Positions 7,429-15,014 of a stretch of 17,158 nt of DNA are shown piece by piece. A program made the position numbers and the translations under genes. The number at the start of each line of letters is the position of its first letter. Position 1 is the stretch's first letter. The notes under the pieces were generated by a model. It ran no database searches and was not told where the DNA came from. It saw nothing but the letters and a program-made list of their open reading frames with translations. This DNA is from Halobacteriales archaeon SW_10_68_16 (GTDB lineage: Archaea; Halobacteriota; Halobacteria; Halobacteriales; Haloarculaceae): positions 1 through 17,158 of the forward strand of contig PXSG01000002.1 in assembly GCA_003023485.1 (NCBI GenBank), in the 5' to 3' direction.

Positions 7429-7494
7429 ACCTGGCCATCGTCGAGACGGCGATGGCCTCCCGGAACGGCAGCCCGTATCGGGCCGGGACCGGGG

Positions 7495-7503
7495 ATTTTA
7501 CAC
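7495..7503 (+). promoter_or_regulatory. TATA-like box of dcd
   Basis: ATTTTACAC is centred about 27 nt before ATG 7526, fitting a leaderless or nearly leaderless dcd transcript. Confidence 0.5.
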
Positions 7504-7525
7504 CGGGGGCCCGGTTGCTACCGGT

Positions 7526-8113
7526 ATGATACTCTCGGACGCGGACATCGCCCGGCGCCTGGAGGAGGGTGACCTCGTCGTCGATCCCCTTGACGACCCC
7601 GACCTGCAGATCCAGCCCGCCAGTGTCGACCTCCGACTCGGGCGGACGTTCCTGGAGTTCCAGCACGCAAACATTCCCTGTATCCACCCCGAGAGCGAGA
7701 CCGAGACCGACGAGTACGTCGAGGAGACCGTCGTTCCGGAGGACGGCGAGTTCATCCTTCACCCCGGCGACTTCGTCCTCGGAACGACCCGCGAGCGCGT
7801 CGAAATCCCGCCCGACCTCATCGCGCACGTCCAGGGTCGGTCCTCGCTGGGCCGGCTCGCTGTCGTCATCCACGCCACGGCGGGCGTCGTCGATCCCGGC
7901 TACGCCGGCCAGATCACGCTCGAACTCTCGAATCTCGGCACTGCGCCGGTCTCACTGACGCCGGACATGCGAATCTCGCAGGTGATCTTCACGGAGTTGA
8001 CGTCGCCGGCCGAGCGGCCCTACGGTGTCGAGCGCGGGTCGAAGTACCAGGACCAGTCCGGACCGCAGGCCTCCCGCATCCAGGACGACGCCGAGTTCGG
8101 CGGTGACCAGTAA
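7526..8113 (+). CDS. dcd: dCTP deaminase
   Basis: Deaminates dCTP to dUTP, the route to dUMP and thymidylate. 195 aa, normal for the family. [12 protein letters not shown] and the [11 protein letters not shown] segment (29-39) open the dUTPase-like fold. [17 protein letters not shown] (104-120), DPGYAG and QITLEL follow; Glu133 corresponds to the catalytic Glu. The C-terminal [15 protein letters not shown] closes the active site. The frame is open back to 7415, but the extension overlaps the promoter and is not conserved-looking; ATG 7526 sits at leaderless distance from a TATA-like box. The regulator gene begins 3 nt after the stop, so they are co-transcribed. Whether it also has dUTPase activity, as the Methanocaldococcus enzyme does, cannot be told from sequence. 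Confidence 0.95.
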   Translation: MILSDADIARRLEEGDLVVDPLDDPDLQIQPASVDLRLGRTFLEFQHANIPCIHPESETETDEYVEETVVPEDGEFILHPGDFVLGTTRERVEIPPDLIAHVQGRSSLGRLAVVIHATAGVVDPGYAGQITLELSNLGTAPVSLTPDMRISQVIFTELTSPAERPYGVERGSKYQDQSGPQASRIQDDAEFGGDQ

Positions 8114-8116
8114 GCC

Positions 8117-9019
8117 ATGAAGTTCGTCGAGGAGATCGTTGTCGAGGAGTTCCTCCCCACCTACCGGTCGCTGCTGGCAGAGGCACTCCGGGAGCGGGGA
8201 CTCACCCAGGAGGGGGTCGCGGCGTTGCTGGGCATCAGCCAGAGCGCCGTCTCGAAGTACGTCCACGGCGAGGTCGAGCGCAACGAGCGACTGCTGGAGA
8301 GCGACCGCCTGCGGGAGCTGGTCGACCGACTCGCCGACGGACTGGCCGAGGGGAGTACGACCCCGACCGAGGCTCTCGTCGAGGCCGAGGTGCTCGTTCG
8401 CGAACTGGAGCGGGGCGGCGCCATCGCGGACCTCCACGCCGAGGCGGTCCCGGAACTCGCCGAGTACGAGGACGCGTTCGGAATCCACGACCCCGACAGC
8501 CGCCTGCGAGCGGCGGGACAGGTCCGCGCGTCCGTGCGCCGGGGACTGCGCATCGTCGAGAACACAGCTGGATTCGCCGGGCTGATCCCGGCAGTCGGGT
8601 CGAACCTCGTCGAGGCGCTGCCCGGCGCCGAGACCATCGAGGACGTCGCGGGCGTACCCGGGCGCATCCTGGCGGTCCGGGGCCGTCCCACCGTCCCGGG
8701 CGAACCGGAGTTCGGCGTCAGCCAGCACGTCGCGACCGTGTTGCTCTCGGCCCGCGAAGCCGGCAGCGACGCACGCGCGGCGCTGAACGTCCGCTACGAC
8801 CCCGACACCGTCGCGGCACTGGAAGCCCAGGGACTCACTGCAGTCGAGTTCGACCCCGAGGCCGACATCGCCGACGCACTCTCGACCGCACTCGCGGACA
8901 CACCGGGTGTCCAGGTGCTCTACCAGACTGGGACGATGGGTGTCGAGCCGATCGTGTACGTGCTGGGACCGGACGCGCCGACCGTCGCCGAACGGATCCG
9001 GGCTGTCGCCGATGGATAG
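8117..9019 (+). CDS. thiR: HTH-ThiN transcriptional regulator (ThiR type)
   Basis: 300 aa. Residues ~28-52 (LTQEGVAALLGISQSAVSKY) are a clear Cro/C1-type helix-turn-helix. Residues ~135-298 form a ThiN domain, with NVRYDPD and QTGTMGVEPIVYVLG near the end. ThiN alone is a thiamine-phosphate synthase fold; when fused to an HTH in archaea it is known as ThiR, a repressor of thiamine genes that senses a thiamine phosphate. Role here is inferred from this architecture. It follows dcd by 3 nt, and the methyltransferase ATG (9012) overlaps its end by 8 nt, so the three form one operon. No other thiamine gene is in the window. Databases often name such proteins thiamine-phosphate synthase family; synthase activity is less likely than regulation. 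Confidence 0.88.
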   Translation: MKFVEEIVVEEFLPTYRSLLAEALRERGLTQEGVAALLGISQSAVSKYVHGEVERNERLLESDRLRELVDRLADGLAEGSTTPTEALVEAEVLVRELERGGAIADLHAEAVPELAEYEDAFGIHDPDSRLRAAGQVRASVRRGLRIVENTAGFAGLIPAVGSNLVEALPGAETIEDVAGVPGRILAVRGRPTVPGEPEFGVSQHVATVLLSAREAGSDARAALNVRYDPDTVAALEAQGLTAVEFDPEADIADALSTALADTPGVQVLYQTGTMGVEPIVYVLGPDAPTVAERIRAVADG

Positions 9020-9570
9020 TCGAACCTTCTACGGGCGGTGGGCCGGCGTCTACGACCTCCTCGCGGCCGCGCCCGGGATCCGATCCTGGCGCGAAGCGGC
9101 CGCTGGCGCGCTCGAATTGGTGCCTGGCGACACCGTCGCCGAGATGGGCTGTGGCACCGGCGCGAACGTCCCCTATCTCCGCGAACACGTCGGAGACGTG
9201 GGACGAGTGATCGGCGTCGACGCGACCCGTGAGATGCTCGTCCAGGGACGGGGCCATCCCGACCGGACGGGAAGCGGCGTCCACTACCTCCAGGCCGACG
9301 CCGCCCAGCCACCCGTCTCGGCCGCGGACGCAGCCCTGGCGACGTTCGTCGTCGGTATCTTCGACGACCCGGCGGCGGTTGTCCGGCGATGGTGTGACCT
9401 CGTGGGGTCCGGCGGTCGCGTTGGGGCGCCTGTCGCGGACCTCCCAGGCTGCCGTGTTCGAGGAGCGTGTCGAGTCGGCACGGACGGCGCTTCGCGAGCG
9501 GGCCGACCGAACGGAGTTCGAGACGTTCGCCGGCGGCTACGTGGGACTGCTCTCGGGGCGCGTAGAGTGA
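9012..9570 (+). pseudogene. Class I SAM-dependent methyltransferase, frameshifted
   Basis: Starts MDSRTFYGRWAGVYDLLAAA, overlapping the end of thiR by 8 nt. Motif I EMGCGTGAN (residues 44-52) and the acidic GVD end of strand 2 (68-70) mark the SAM pocket; QADAAQPP and the ATFVVGIFDDP strand follow. The frame fails after GGRV (residue 137). One base on, reading continues RLSRTSQAAVFEERVESART and ends FAGGYVGLLSGRVE at TGA 9568-9570. Dropping one G from the GGGG run at 9423-9426 restores a single 185-aa protein. Related proteins, as I recall them, have extra sequence at this point, so a small deletion may be present as well. Substrate unknown. Mis-called homopolymer or true pseudogene cannot be decided here. 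Confidence 0.78.
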
Positions 9571-9621
9571 CTGCCGTCGGGTCAGGAGCGACACCGAGGG
9601 AAGCAGCTCGCGTCCCGGACG

Positions 9622-9628
9622 CTTATTG
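9622..9628 (+). promoter_or_regulatory. TATA-like box of the ABM-domain gene
   Basis: CTTATTG about 29 nt before ATG 9654, in the 83-nt gap after the methyltransferase; it would give a leader of only a few bases. Confidence 0.4.
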
Positions 9629-9653
9629 TCCAAGCGTGCGACCGGCCGTCTGT

Positions 9654-9983
9654 ATGATCGTTCTCCACGCCGAAGTTCCGATAGCCTCCGAGCACCGCGA
9701 GGACGCCCTTGAGACAATCCGCGACCTCGTCGAACAGTCGCGCGCTGAGGACGGGATGATCGACTACCGCGCGACGACGGACATCGAGGATCCCAACACG
9801 GTCCGTTTCTTCGAGCAGTACGAGGACGAGGCGGCCCTCGAGGCACACATGGAGACGGACCACTACCTCTCGTTCGCGAAGTCGCTCCCCGAGTGGCTGG
9901 CTGGCGACGCGGGGTCGTACGCCTCGGAGTGGCGTTCGCAGAACTCGGGGTCGCGCAGTTGCGCCTGGATGACTCCGGGCTGA
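9654..9983 (+). CDS. ABM-type (antibiotic biosynthesis monooxygenase-like) small protein
   Basis: 109 aa. MIVLHAEVPI, REDALETIRDLVEQSRAEDG, the RFFEQYEDEAALEAHMETDH core and the following helix give the dimeric alpha-beta barrel of the ABM superfamily (YgiN-like). Such proteins act as cofactor-free quinol monooxygenases or in general oxidative roles; the substrate here is not predictable. The family part ends near WLAGD (residue 85). The last ~24 residues (SYASEWRSQNSGSRSCAWMTPG) look unlike ABM C-termini and are antisense to the convergent gene, with which this frame overlaps by 121 nt. The natural stop may therefore have been lost by a small deletion. Own TATA-like box upstream. Confidence 0.8.
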   Translation: MIVLHAEVPIASEHREDALETIRDLVEQSRAEDGMIDYRATTDIEDPNTVRFFEQYEDEAALEAHMETDHYLSFAKSLPEWLAGDAGSYASEWRSQNSGSRSCAWMTPG

Positions 9984-10672
9984 CGATGCGGATTCGCGAG
10001 CCGACACCCTTCCTCGTCGCAGAAGGCCTCGCCGGTGGCGAGGTAGTGGTAGGCCGCCAGGACGTACCCCTTCAGGGCCTCCGACGTGCGGGGGTCGTCG
10101 GCGACGAGGAACTCGCCGTCGACCTCGTTTTCGAGGAGTTCCCGGGGCGGCGCGTCGCCCGAGACCAGCGCGTGTTTCTGCTTTTCCCTGTAGTACTCCT
10201 CGGGCTTTGCCGGTGCTTCGTAGAGCCCGGGGACCGAGACGAGTGCGGGCTGACCGAGGACGGCCACGCGCTTGTGCCAGCGCCCGTCGTGGTCGCCCCA
10301 GGTACCGAGCACGCGGTCCAGAAGCGGGACGTGCAGGTGACCGAGGCCCCGCTCGTCGTCGGGAATCCGGGTCCGGAGGACGTCCTGGACTCCCAGACCG
10401 TCGTAGATGACACCCCCGGCGCGCTCGGGATGCTCCAGGGCACGTTCCTCGTAGCGGACGATACCGAGCATCGTGTTGCCCGTCCCCTGATCGTAGGGGT
10501 CGAGCACCCGTGCGGCCGCGAACGCTTCGGGGAGCGAGTCGTCGGCGTACAGCGAGAGAAAGCGGTCCCGGACGACCACCTCGGCGTCGACGCGCTCGCG
10601 GAGCCAGTCGGCGACCGCGTCGGCGTCGGCGACGGTCGTCGGCGCGCGGTAGAGCGTGACCGTCTCGATCAT
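9863..10672 (-). CDS. Conserved haloarchaeal protein with C-terminal Cys/His cluster
   Basis: 269 aa from ATG 10672 (MIETVTLYRAPTTVADADAV). Notable segments are GNTMLGIVRYEERALEHPER, HLHVPLLDRVLGTWGDHDGRWHKR, and a C-terminal cluster C218-x4-C223, H229, C245-x2-H248 that probably binds zinc. I recognise it as a conserved haloarchaeal family, possibly the DUF7001/DUF6775 type described as putative metallopeptidases. The Cys pattern recalls the structural zinc site of archaemetzincins, but no HExxH is visible, so peptidase activity is unsupported. The frame is open upstream to 10816, but that stretch lacks acidic composition. The last ~18 residues after CERHSEAY look non-native and are antisense to the ABM gene. 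Confidence 0.7.
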   Translation of the reverse strand: MIETVTLYRAPTTVADADAVADWLRERVDAEVVVRDRFLSLYADDSLPEAFAAARVLDPYDQGTGNTMLGIVRYEERALEHPERAGGVIYDGLGVQDVLRTRIPDDERGLGHLHVPLLDRVLGTWGDHDGRWHKRVAVLGQPALVSVPGLYEAPAKPEEYYREKQKHALVSGDAPPRELLENEVDGEFLVADDPRTSEALKGYVLAAYHYLATGEAFCDEEGCRLANPHRQPGVIQAQLRDPEFCERHSEAYDPASPASHSGSDFANER

Positions 10673-10712
10673 ACCGGTGCCAGTCGGTCGCGCAAGAAAC
10701 GCCTTCGGGTCT

Positions 10713-11825
10713 TCACTTCCGGGCGACGATACGGAGGACGTCCTCGTCGGCGAGTTCGTGGTCCCGGCCGACCTGCTGGTCGTCGTGTTTGGCGCTCGGG
10801 CCGCGCACGCGGGCAAAGCGGAAGCGCTCGTCGAAGCTCCCGCCGAGTTTCTCGCAGGCGTCGTCGACGGTGTCGCCCTCGCGCAGGATCAGCGGCTCCT
10901 CGCGGTCGACGCCCCGGCCGGGTTTGTCCATGTACACGCGGATCAGACCGAGCTCGTCCCAGAGGCGCTCGCGCAGGGCGTCGAGGCCCCGCTCTTCTTC
11001 GGCGCTGATGAACACCGCGTCGTCGGGGTCGACGCCGTGAGCCCGGAGGTTCTCCTCGACGGTCGGGAGGTAGTCGCGGTCGATGAGGTCGACCTTGTTG
11101 ACGACCACCAGCGAGGGCAGGTACACGCGGTTGTCGACGACGCCGTCAACGAGGCGGTCGATGTCGACGGGTTCGCCGATGGTGACGTCGGCGTTGGTGT
11201 AGCCCTGCTGGCGGAGGACCTCCGCGACGGTCTCCTCGTCCAACTCGAGGTCGACGCTCGCAGTCACGGAGATGCCGTCCTTGTGTTTCTTGCGGACGTT
11301 CACGCGCGGGGGCCGCCCGTCGAGCCGGATGCCGTTGGCGTAGAGTTCCTCAGAGAGGCGCTCGTAGTGGTGGATCTCGAAGGCCGACAGCAGGAAGACC
11401 ACGAGGTCGGCGGTCCGGACGACCGAGAGCACCTCCTGACCGCCGCCGCGGCCGTCGGCGGCCCCTTCGATGAGTCCCGGCACGTCGAGCAACTGGATGT
11501 TCGCACCGCGGTACTGGAGCATCCCCGGATTGACGTCGAGCGTCGTGAAGTCGTACGATCCGGTCTCGCTGTCGGCGTTCGTGAGGGCGTTGAGGAGTGT
11601 CGACTTGCCGACGCTGGGAAAGCCCACGAGCGCCACCGTCGCGTCGCCGTGTTTCTCGACTGCGTAGCCGGGACCGCTCCCCGAGGAGGACTGCTTTTTT
11701 TCGAGTTCCTCCTTCTTCTCGGCGAGTTTGGCCTTCAGCCGGCCGATGTGGGCCTCGGTCGCCTTGTTGTAGGGAGTCTCGGCGATCTCCTCCTCGATCT
11801 CCCGTATCTCCTCTTCGAGCCCCAT
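10713..11825 (-). CDS. drg: DRG-family GTPase (Obg-like, TGS domain)
   Basis: 370 aa from ATG 11825. The N-terminus (1-48) is a charged coiled-coil-like helix. G1 GFPSVGKST is at 68-76, the switch region with YDFTTLDVNPG follows, G3 DVPG at 114-117, G4 NKVD at 243-246, and the G5-like SA at 274-275. Between G3 and G4 lies the insertion typical of DRG proteins (RKKHKDGISV and helices). A TGS domain occupies ~293-370 (IRVYMDKPG...ADEDVLRIV). DRG GTPases associate with translating ribosomes in eukaryotes and archaea; the precise archaeal role is unsettled. It is divergent from the VNG_1110C-type gene beside the ribosomal cluster, a neighbourhood I recall from Halobacterium. The frame is open to 11906, but the extension is not family-like. 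Confidence 0.95.
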   Translation of the reverse strand: MGLEEEIREIEEEIAETPYNKATEAHIGRLKAKLAEKKEELEKKQSSSGSGPGYAVEKHGDATVALVGFPSVGKSTLLNALTNADSETGSYDFTTLDVNPGMLQYRGANIQLLDVPGLIEGAADGRGGGQEVLSVVRTADLVVFLLSAFEIHHYERLSEELYANGIRLDGRPPRVNVRKKHKDGISVTASVDLELDEETVAEVLRQQGYTNADVTIGEPVDIDRLVDGVVDNRVYLPSLVVVNKVDLIDRDYLPTVEENLRAHGVDPDDAVFISAEEERGLDALRERLWDELGLIRVYMDKPGRGVDREEPLILREGDTVDDACEKLGGSFDERFRFARVRGPSAKHDDQQVGRDHELADEDVLRIVARK

Positions 11826-11900
11826 CACCCGAATCTCGGCCGTCCACCACCAATAGGGCTTTCGTACCCACTCGCGTGGAGTGTGGACCGTTCGAATCCG

Positions 11901-11910
11901 ATACACTAAT
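11901..11910 (+). promoter_or_regulatory. TATA-like box of the VNG_1110C-type gene
   Basis: ATACACTAAT is centred about 30 nt before ATG 11936, in the 110-nt divergent gap shared with the DRG gene. No convincing TATA box is seen on the DRG side. Confidence 0.4.
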
Positions 11911-11935
11911 ACAGCGAGCCCGGAAATGAAAAATC

Positions 11936-12136
11936 ATGGCAGATGTGGCCCGCCTGCGTGACAGCACGCAGATCCTCCTCCCCACCGGTGCCCTCGAAGG
12001 ACTCCGAGACGACCTCGAAGAGCGGTTCGTCGTCTCGGTCTGCCGGGAGGACGAGCGGGTCCGCATCATCGGCAGCCCCGTCGAGATCAAGAGCGTCAGC
12101 GAGTACCTCGCCCGCAACGGTATCGCCGTCGCCTGA
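11936..12136 (+). CDS. Small conserved haloarchaeal protein, VNG_1110C family
   Basis: 66 aa: MADVARLRDSTQILLPTGAL to LARNGIAVA. Acidic, with an alternating strand/helix pattern (FVVSVCREDERVRIIGSPVEIK) and one Cys. It matches in size and position the family named after Halobacterium VNG_1110C, encoded between the DRG GTPase and rpl11; the name is from memory of this gene order. The SPVEIKSVSEYLARNGI ending recalls KH-like or other small nucleic-acid-binding folds, but this is only an impression. The conserved place beside ribosomal genes suggests a translation-related role. The gene has its own short-leader promoter and is followed by a 97-nt gap containing the rpl11 promoter. Confidence 0.82.
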   Translation: MADVARLRDSTQILLPTGALEGLRDDLEERFVVSVCREDERVRIIGSPVEIKSVSEYLARNGIAVA

Positions 12137-12203
12137 TTGCAGTCCCCGGACTCGGTCTCACTCCGGCGTGTGGGCGTCTCACGGACGGAGCGCGAAAAAC
12201 AAC

Positions 12204-12212
12204 CCTTAAACT
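12204..12212 (+). promoter_or_regulatory. Promoter of rpl11
   Basis: CCCTTAAAC, preceded by an A-rich BRE-like stretch (GCGAAAAAC, 12191-12199), is centred about 26 nt before ATG 12234. This fits a leaderless transcript; no Shine-Dalgarno sequence precedes the ATG. Confidence 0.55.
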
Positions 12213-12233
12213 CGCCCGTGCGGACATCCAGGT

Positions 12234-12722
12234 ATGGCTGAAACCATCGAGGTACTCGTGCCGGGCGGCCAGGCCGACCCGGGCCCGCCGCTGGGACCCG
12301 AACTCGGGCCGACGCCCGTCGACGTCCAGGCGGTCGTCGGGGAGATCAACGACCAGACCGAAGCCTTCGACGGAACGGAAGTCCCGGTCACGGTCACCTA
12401 CGAGGAAAACGGCTCCTTCGAGATCGAGGTCGGCGTCCCGCCGACGGCCGAACTCATCAAGGACGAGGCCGGCTTCGAGACCGGCAGCGGCCAGCCCCAC
12501 GAGGAGTTCGTCGCCGACCTCTCGGTCGACCAGATCGTCCAGATCGCCGAACAGAAACACCCCGACCTGCTCTCGTATGACCTCAAGAACGCCGCCAAGG
12601 AGGTCGTCGGCACCTGCACCTCGCTGGGCGTGACCGTCGAGGGCAACGACCCCCGCGAGTTCAAGCACCGCATCGACGAGGGCGAGTACGACGAGTACTT
12701 CGCCGACAAAGCGGCGGCGTAG
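12234..12722 (+). CDS. rpl11: Ribosomal protein uL11
   Basis: 162 aa. L11 binds the GTPase-associated centre of 23S rRNA at the base of the P stalk. The N-terminal proline-rich GGQADPGPPLGPELGP (11-26) is the classic L11 switch region. TVTYEENGSFEIEV and PPTAELIKDEAG complete the N-terminal domain; the RNA-binding C-terminal domain includes DQIVQIAEQKHPDLLSYDLK and AAKEVVGTCTSLGVTVEG. The family signature at the C-terminus is intact. It appears to be transcribed alone from a leaderless promoter, with the L1-L10-L12 operon having its own promoter 118 nt downstream, the same split arrangement as described in Halobacterium. Confidence 0.97.
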   Translation: MAETIEVLVPGGQADPGPPLGPELGPTPVDVQAVVGEINDQTEAFDGTEVPVTVTYEENGSFEIEVGVPPTAELIKDEAGFETGSGQPHEEFVADLSVDQIVQIAEQKHPDLLSYDLKNAAKEVVGTCTSLGVTVEGNDPREFKHRIDEGEYDEYFADKAAA

Positions 12723-12745
12723 CGAGGCTACACGCGGGCTTCGAC

Positions 12746-12756
12746 GCTTTTAAATG
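12746..12756 (+). promoter_or_regulatory. Promoter of the rpl1-rpl10-rpl12 operon
   Basis: CGCTTTTAAAT-type TATA box (core CTTTTAAAT, 12747-12755). Transcription should begin near 12777, leaving a leader of roughly 65 nt, unlike most genes in this window. Confidence 0.6.
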
Positions 12757-12765
12757 GCGGATTCT

Positions 12766-12812
12766 CCTGAGTCGAAACGAGACAGGCATCGCCTGTTTCA
12801 CTGACCCGTAGG
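12766..12812 (+). promoter_or_regulatory. Structured leader of the L1 operon, candidate L1 autoregulatory site
   Basis: A 9-bp stem (GAGACAGGC 12779-12787 with GCCTGTTTC 12791-12799, one G-U pair) closes a 3-nt loop. Short outer helices GTC/GAC (12771-12773 with 12803-12805) and CCT/AGG (12766-12768 with 12810-12812), separated by asymmetric loops, can extend it. In Halobacterium the L1-L10-L12 leader was reported to resemble the L1 site of 23S rRNA and L1 autoregulation is known in archaea; the same role here is inferred. The outer helices may lie at or before the transcription start. Confidence 0.5.
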
Positions 12813-12829
12813 AGCCACAGGCGCACTAC

Positions 12830-12837
12830 GGAGGTGA
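12830..12837 (+). promoter_or_regulatory. Strong Shine-Dalgarno sequence of rpl1
   Basis: GGAGGTGA, 3 nt before ATG 12841, complements the archaeal 16S rRNA 3' end over eight bases. It fits a leadered mRNA and fixes the start codon. Confidence 0.75.
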
Positions 12838-12840
12838 ACG

Positions 12841-13479
12841 ATGGCAGATCAGGACATAGAGAACGCAGTAACTCGCGCGCTCGAGGCGGCCCCGCCGCGG
12901 AACTTCCGCGAGACGGTCGACCTCGCGATCAATTTGCGCGACCTGGATTTAGACGATCCGTCGAACCGTGTCGACGAGAGTATCGTCCTCCCCGAGGGGA
13001 CCGGACAGGAGACATCCATCGTGGTCTTCGCGGAGGGCGAGACTGCGGTCCGCGCCGAGGAGGTTGCCGAGGATGTCCTCGACGCCGACGACCTCGAGGA
13101 CCTGGGCGACGACGAGAACGCCGCGAAGGACCTCGCGGAGGAGACCGACTTCTTCATCGCCGAGGAGGCGATGATGCAGGACATCGGCCGGTACCTGGGG
13201 ACCGTCCTCGGTCCGCGGGGGAAGATGCCGGACCCGCTCTCGCCCGACGACGACGTCGTCGAAGTGGTCGAGCGACTCAAAAACTCCGTCCAGCTACGGA
13301 GCGGCGACCGGCGCACCTTCCACACCCGCGTGGGCGCAGAGGACATGTCCGCCGAGGAGATCGCCGACAACATCGACGTCATCCTCCGGCGGCTCCAGGC
13401 CGACCTGGAGAAGGGCCCCATGAACATCGACGACGTCTACGTGAAGACGACGATGGGCCCCGCCGTGGAGGTGGCCTGA
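12841..13479 (+). CDS. rpl1: Ribosomal protein uL1
   Basis: 212 aa. L1 forms the mobile L1 stalk near the E site and in archaea commonly represses its own operon by binding the m[23 protein letters not shown] (21-40) and [16 protein letters not shown] form the conserved N-terminal half. [18 protein letters not shown] is the L1 signature in the hinge and second domain; [21 protein letters not shown] and [17 protein letters not shown] close domain I. It is the first gene of the operon, with strong Shine-Dalgarno and structured leader; rpl10 starts one base after its stop. Confidence 0.97.
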   Translation: MADQDIENAVTRALEAAPPRNFRETVDLAINLRDLDLDDPSNRVDESIVLPEGTGQETSIVVFAEGETAVRAEEVAEDVLDADDLEDLGDDENAAKDLAEETDFFIAEEAMMQDIGRYLGTVLGPRGKMPDPLSPDDDVVEVVERLKNSVQLRSGDRRTFHTRVGAEDMSAEEIADNIDVILRRLQADLEKGPMNIDDVYVKTTMGPAVEVA

Positions 13480-13480
13480 G

Positions 13481-14542
13481 ATGAGCGCAGAGACCGAACG
13501 CAAGACCGAGACGATACCGGAGTGGAAGCGCGAGGAGGTCGACGACATCGTGTCGTTCCTCGAATCCTACGACAGCGTCGGCGTCGTGGACATCACCGGC
13601 ATCCCGAGCCGGCAACTCCAGGACATGCGCCGGGACTTGCATGGCACCGCCGCGTTGCGCGTCTCGCGCAACACCCTGCTGGTCCGTGCGCTCGAAGACG
13701 TCGCAGAGGGCCTGGCGGAACTCACCGGCTACGTGAGCGGCCAGGTCGGGCTCATCGGGACCAGCGACAACCCCTTCGGCCTCTACCAGCAACTGGAGGC
13801 CTCGAAGACGTCGGCGCCCATCAACGCCGGCGAGGTCGGGCCCAACGACATCGTCATCCCCGAGGGCGACACCGGCATCGATCCCGGCCCCTTCGTGGGT
13901 GATCTCCAGAACGTCGGCGCCAGCGCCCGCATCGAGGGGGGCTCGATCCAGGTGACGGAGGACTCGACGGTGCTTTCGGCCGGCGAGGAGGTCTCGCGGG
14001 ACCTCGCGAACGTCCTCTCGGAACTGGGCATCGAGCCAAAGGAGGTCGGGCTGGACCTGCGCGCCGTCTACGCCGACGGCGTGCTCTTCGAGCCCGCGGA
14101 CCTCGAACTCGACGTCGATGAGTACCGGCAGGAGGTCTCCGCGGCTGCCGGCCGGGCGCGCAATCTCGCGGTCAACGCGAACTACCCGACCGCTACGACG
14201 CTACCCGCCCTGCTCGCGAAAGCCAGCGGCGAGGCCAAGAACCTCGCTTTGCACGCGGGCATCGAGGACCCAGAGGTCATGCCGGACCTCATCGGCAAGG
14301 CCGACTCGCAGGTCCGTGCCCTCGCGGCACAGATCGACGACGAGGAGGCCCTGCCCGAGGAACTACAGGACGTCGACGCGCCGGAACCGGAGACGGAACC
14401 GGCCACCGACGACGACGGGGAGACGGACACGGAGGAGACGGAATCGGACGACGACCAATCTGCCGAGGACGCCGACGACGAGGACGACGGTGACGACGCG
14501 GACGCTGCCGGCGACGCCCTCGGCGACATGTTCGGAGACTAA
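13481..14542 (+). CDS. rpl10: Ribosomal protein uL10 (P0)
   Basis: 353 aa. P0 anchors the P1 dimers of the stalk that recruits translation GTPases. The N-terminal rRNA-binding domain ([19 protein letters not shown] to ~110) is followed by the archaeal/eukaryal insertion domain (~115-200), the helical P1-binding spine (~215-290, with repeated [16 protein letters not shown] and [14 protein letters not shown] segments), and a long acidic tail ending DALGDMFGD, the shared stalk C-terminal peptide that binds factors. The tail is very rich in Asp/Glu, as usual in halophiles. ATG 13481 is one base after the rpl1 stop, with GGAGGTG at 13467-13473 as its ribosome binding site. Confidence 0.97.
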   Translation: MSAETERKTETIPEWKREEVDDIVSFLESYDSVGVVDITGIPSRQLQDMRRDLHGTAALRVSRNTLLVRALEDVAEGLAELTGYVSGQVGLIGTSDNPFGLYQQLEASKTSAPINAGEVGPNDIVIPEGDTGIDPGPFVGDLQNVGASARIEGGSIQVTEDSTVLSAGEEVSRDLANVLSELGIEPKEVGLDLRAVYADGVLFEPADLELDVDEYRQEVSAAAGRARNLAVNANYPTATTLPALLAKASGEAKNLALHAGIEDPEVMPDLIGKADSQVRALAAQIDDEEALPEELQDVDAPEPETEPATDDDGETDTEETESDDDQSAEDADDEDDGDDADAAGDALGDMFGD

Positions 14543-14544
14543 CA

Positions 14545-14898
14545 ATGGAGTACGTATACGCAGCACTCATCCTGAACGAATCGGGCGCAGAGATCAACGA
14601 AACGAACCTGACGGACGTCCTGGAGGCGGCCGGCGTCGACGTGGAGGAGTCCCGCGTCAAGGCGCTGATCGCGGCCCTCGAGGACGTCGACATCGGCGAG
14701 GCCGTCGAGGAAGCGACCGCGGTGCCGGCCACGACCGGCGGCGGCGGCGGCGGCGGTGCGGCCGCACCCACAGCCCCCGAGGAAGAGGAAAAAGCAGCCG
14801 ACGAGGAAGAAGAGGAGGCCGCCGACGAGGGAGGCGACGAGGACGGAGACGACGACGAGGAGGCCGCCGGCGAAGGCCTCGGCGAACTGTTCGGCTGA
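14545..14898 (+). CDS. rpl12: Ribosomal protein P1 (archaeal L12)
   Basis: 117 aa acidic stalk protein that dimerises and hangs on uL10 to bind elongation factors. [19 protein letters not shown] opens the helical dimerisation domain (1-60, including [17 protein letters not shown]). A seven-glycine hinge (GGGGGGG, encoded by a GGC-rich repeat around 14737-14760) is followed by an Ala/Pro and Glu/Asp-rich linker and the conserved end GEGLGELFG. It starts 2 nt after rpl10 and is the last gene of the operon. The low-complexity GGC tract and GAG/GAC runs are normal for the family. Confidence 0.97.
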   Translation: MEYVYAALILNESGAEINETNLTDVLEAAGVDVEESRVKALIAALEDVDIGEAVEEATAVPATTGGGGGGGAAAPTAPEEEEKAADEEEEEAADEGGDEDGDDDEEAAGEGLGELFG

Positions 14899-14901
14899 CC
14901 C

Positions 14902-14930
14902 CTCGGGTCGCTGAATCCGAGACTTCTTCC
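14902..14930 (+). terminator. Weak terminator-like hairpin after rpl12
   Basis: CTCGG (14902-14906) and CCGAG (14917-14921) can form a 5-bp stem with a 10-nt loop, followed by pyrimidine-rich ACTTCTTCC. Position at the operon end supports it; the stem is short and the T content modest. Confidence 0.3.
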
Positions 14931-14980
14931 GATGTGACACGGCCAGCGACCGCGCTCGGACGGTCGACCCGGCCACCGTA

Positions 14981-14990
14981 GGTTGAAATA
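14981..14990 (+). promoter_or_regulatory. TATA-like box of the permease gene
   Basis: GGTTGAAATA is centred about 28 nt before the GTG at 15015, supporting that GTG as the start of a leaderless mRNA. Confidence 0.45.
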
Positions 14991-15014
14991 CGGGCACGGC
15001 TCCACCCCTGCCCG

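Noticed and set aside
9893..11008. 371-aa open frame on the plus strand
   Set aside because: Shadow frame antisense to the Cys/His protein and DRG genes; both have clear family motifs. Long antisense frames are routine in DNA this GC-rich.
10656..11909. 417-aa open frame on the plus strand
   Set aside because: Antisense to the DRG GTPase, whose G1, G3 and G4 motifs are unmistakable.
14733..14765. GGC repeat tract, possible repeat element
   Set aside because: It encodes the glycine hinge normal for archaeal P1/L12.
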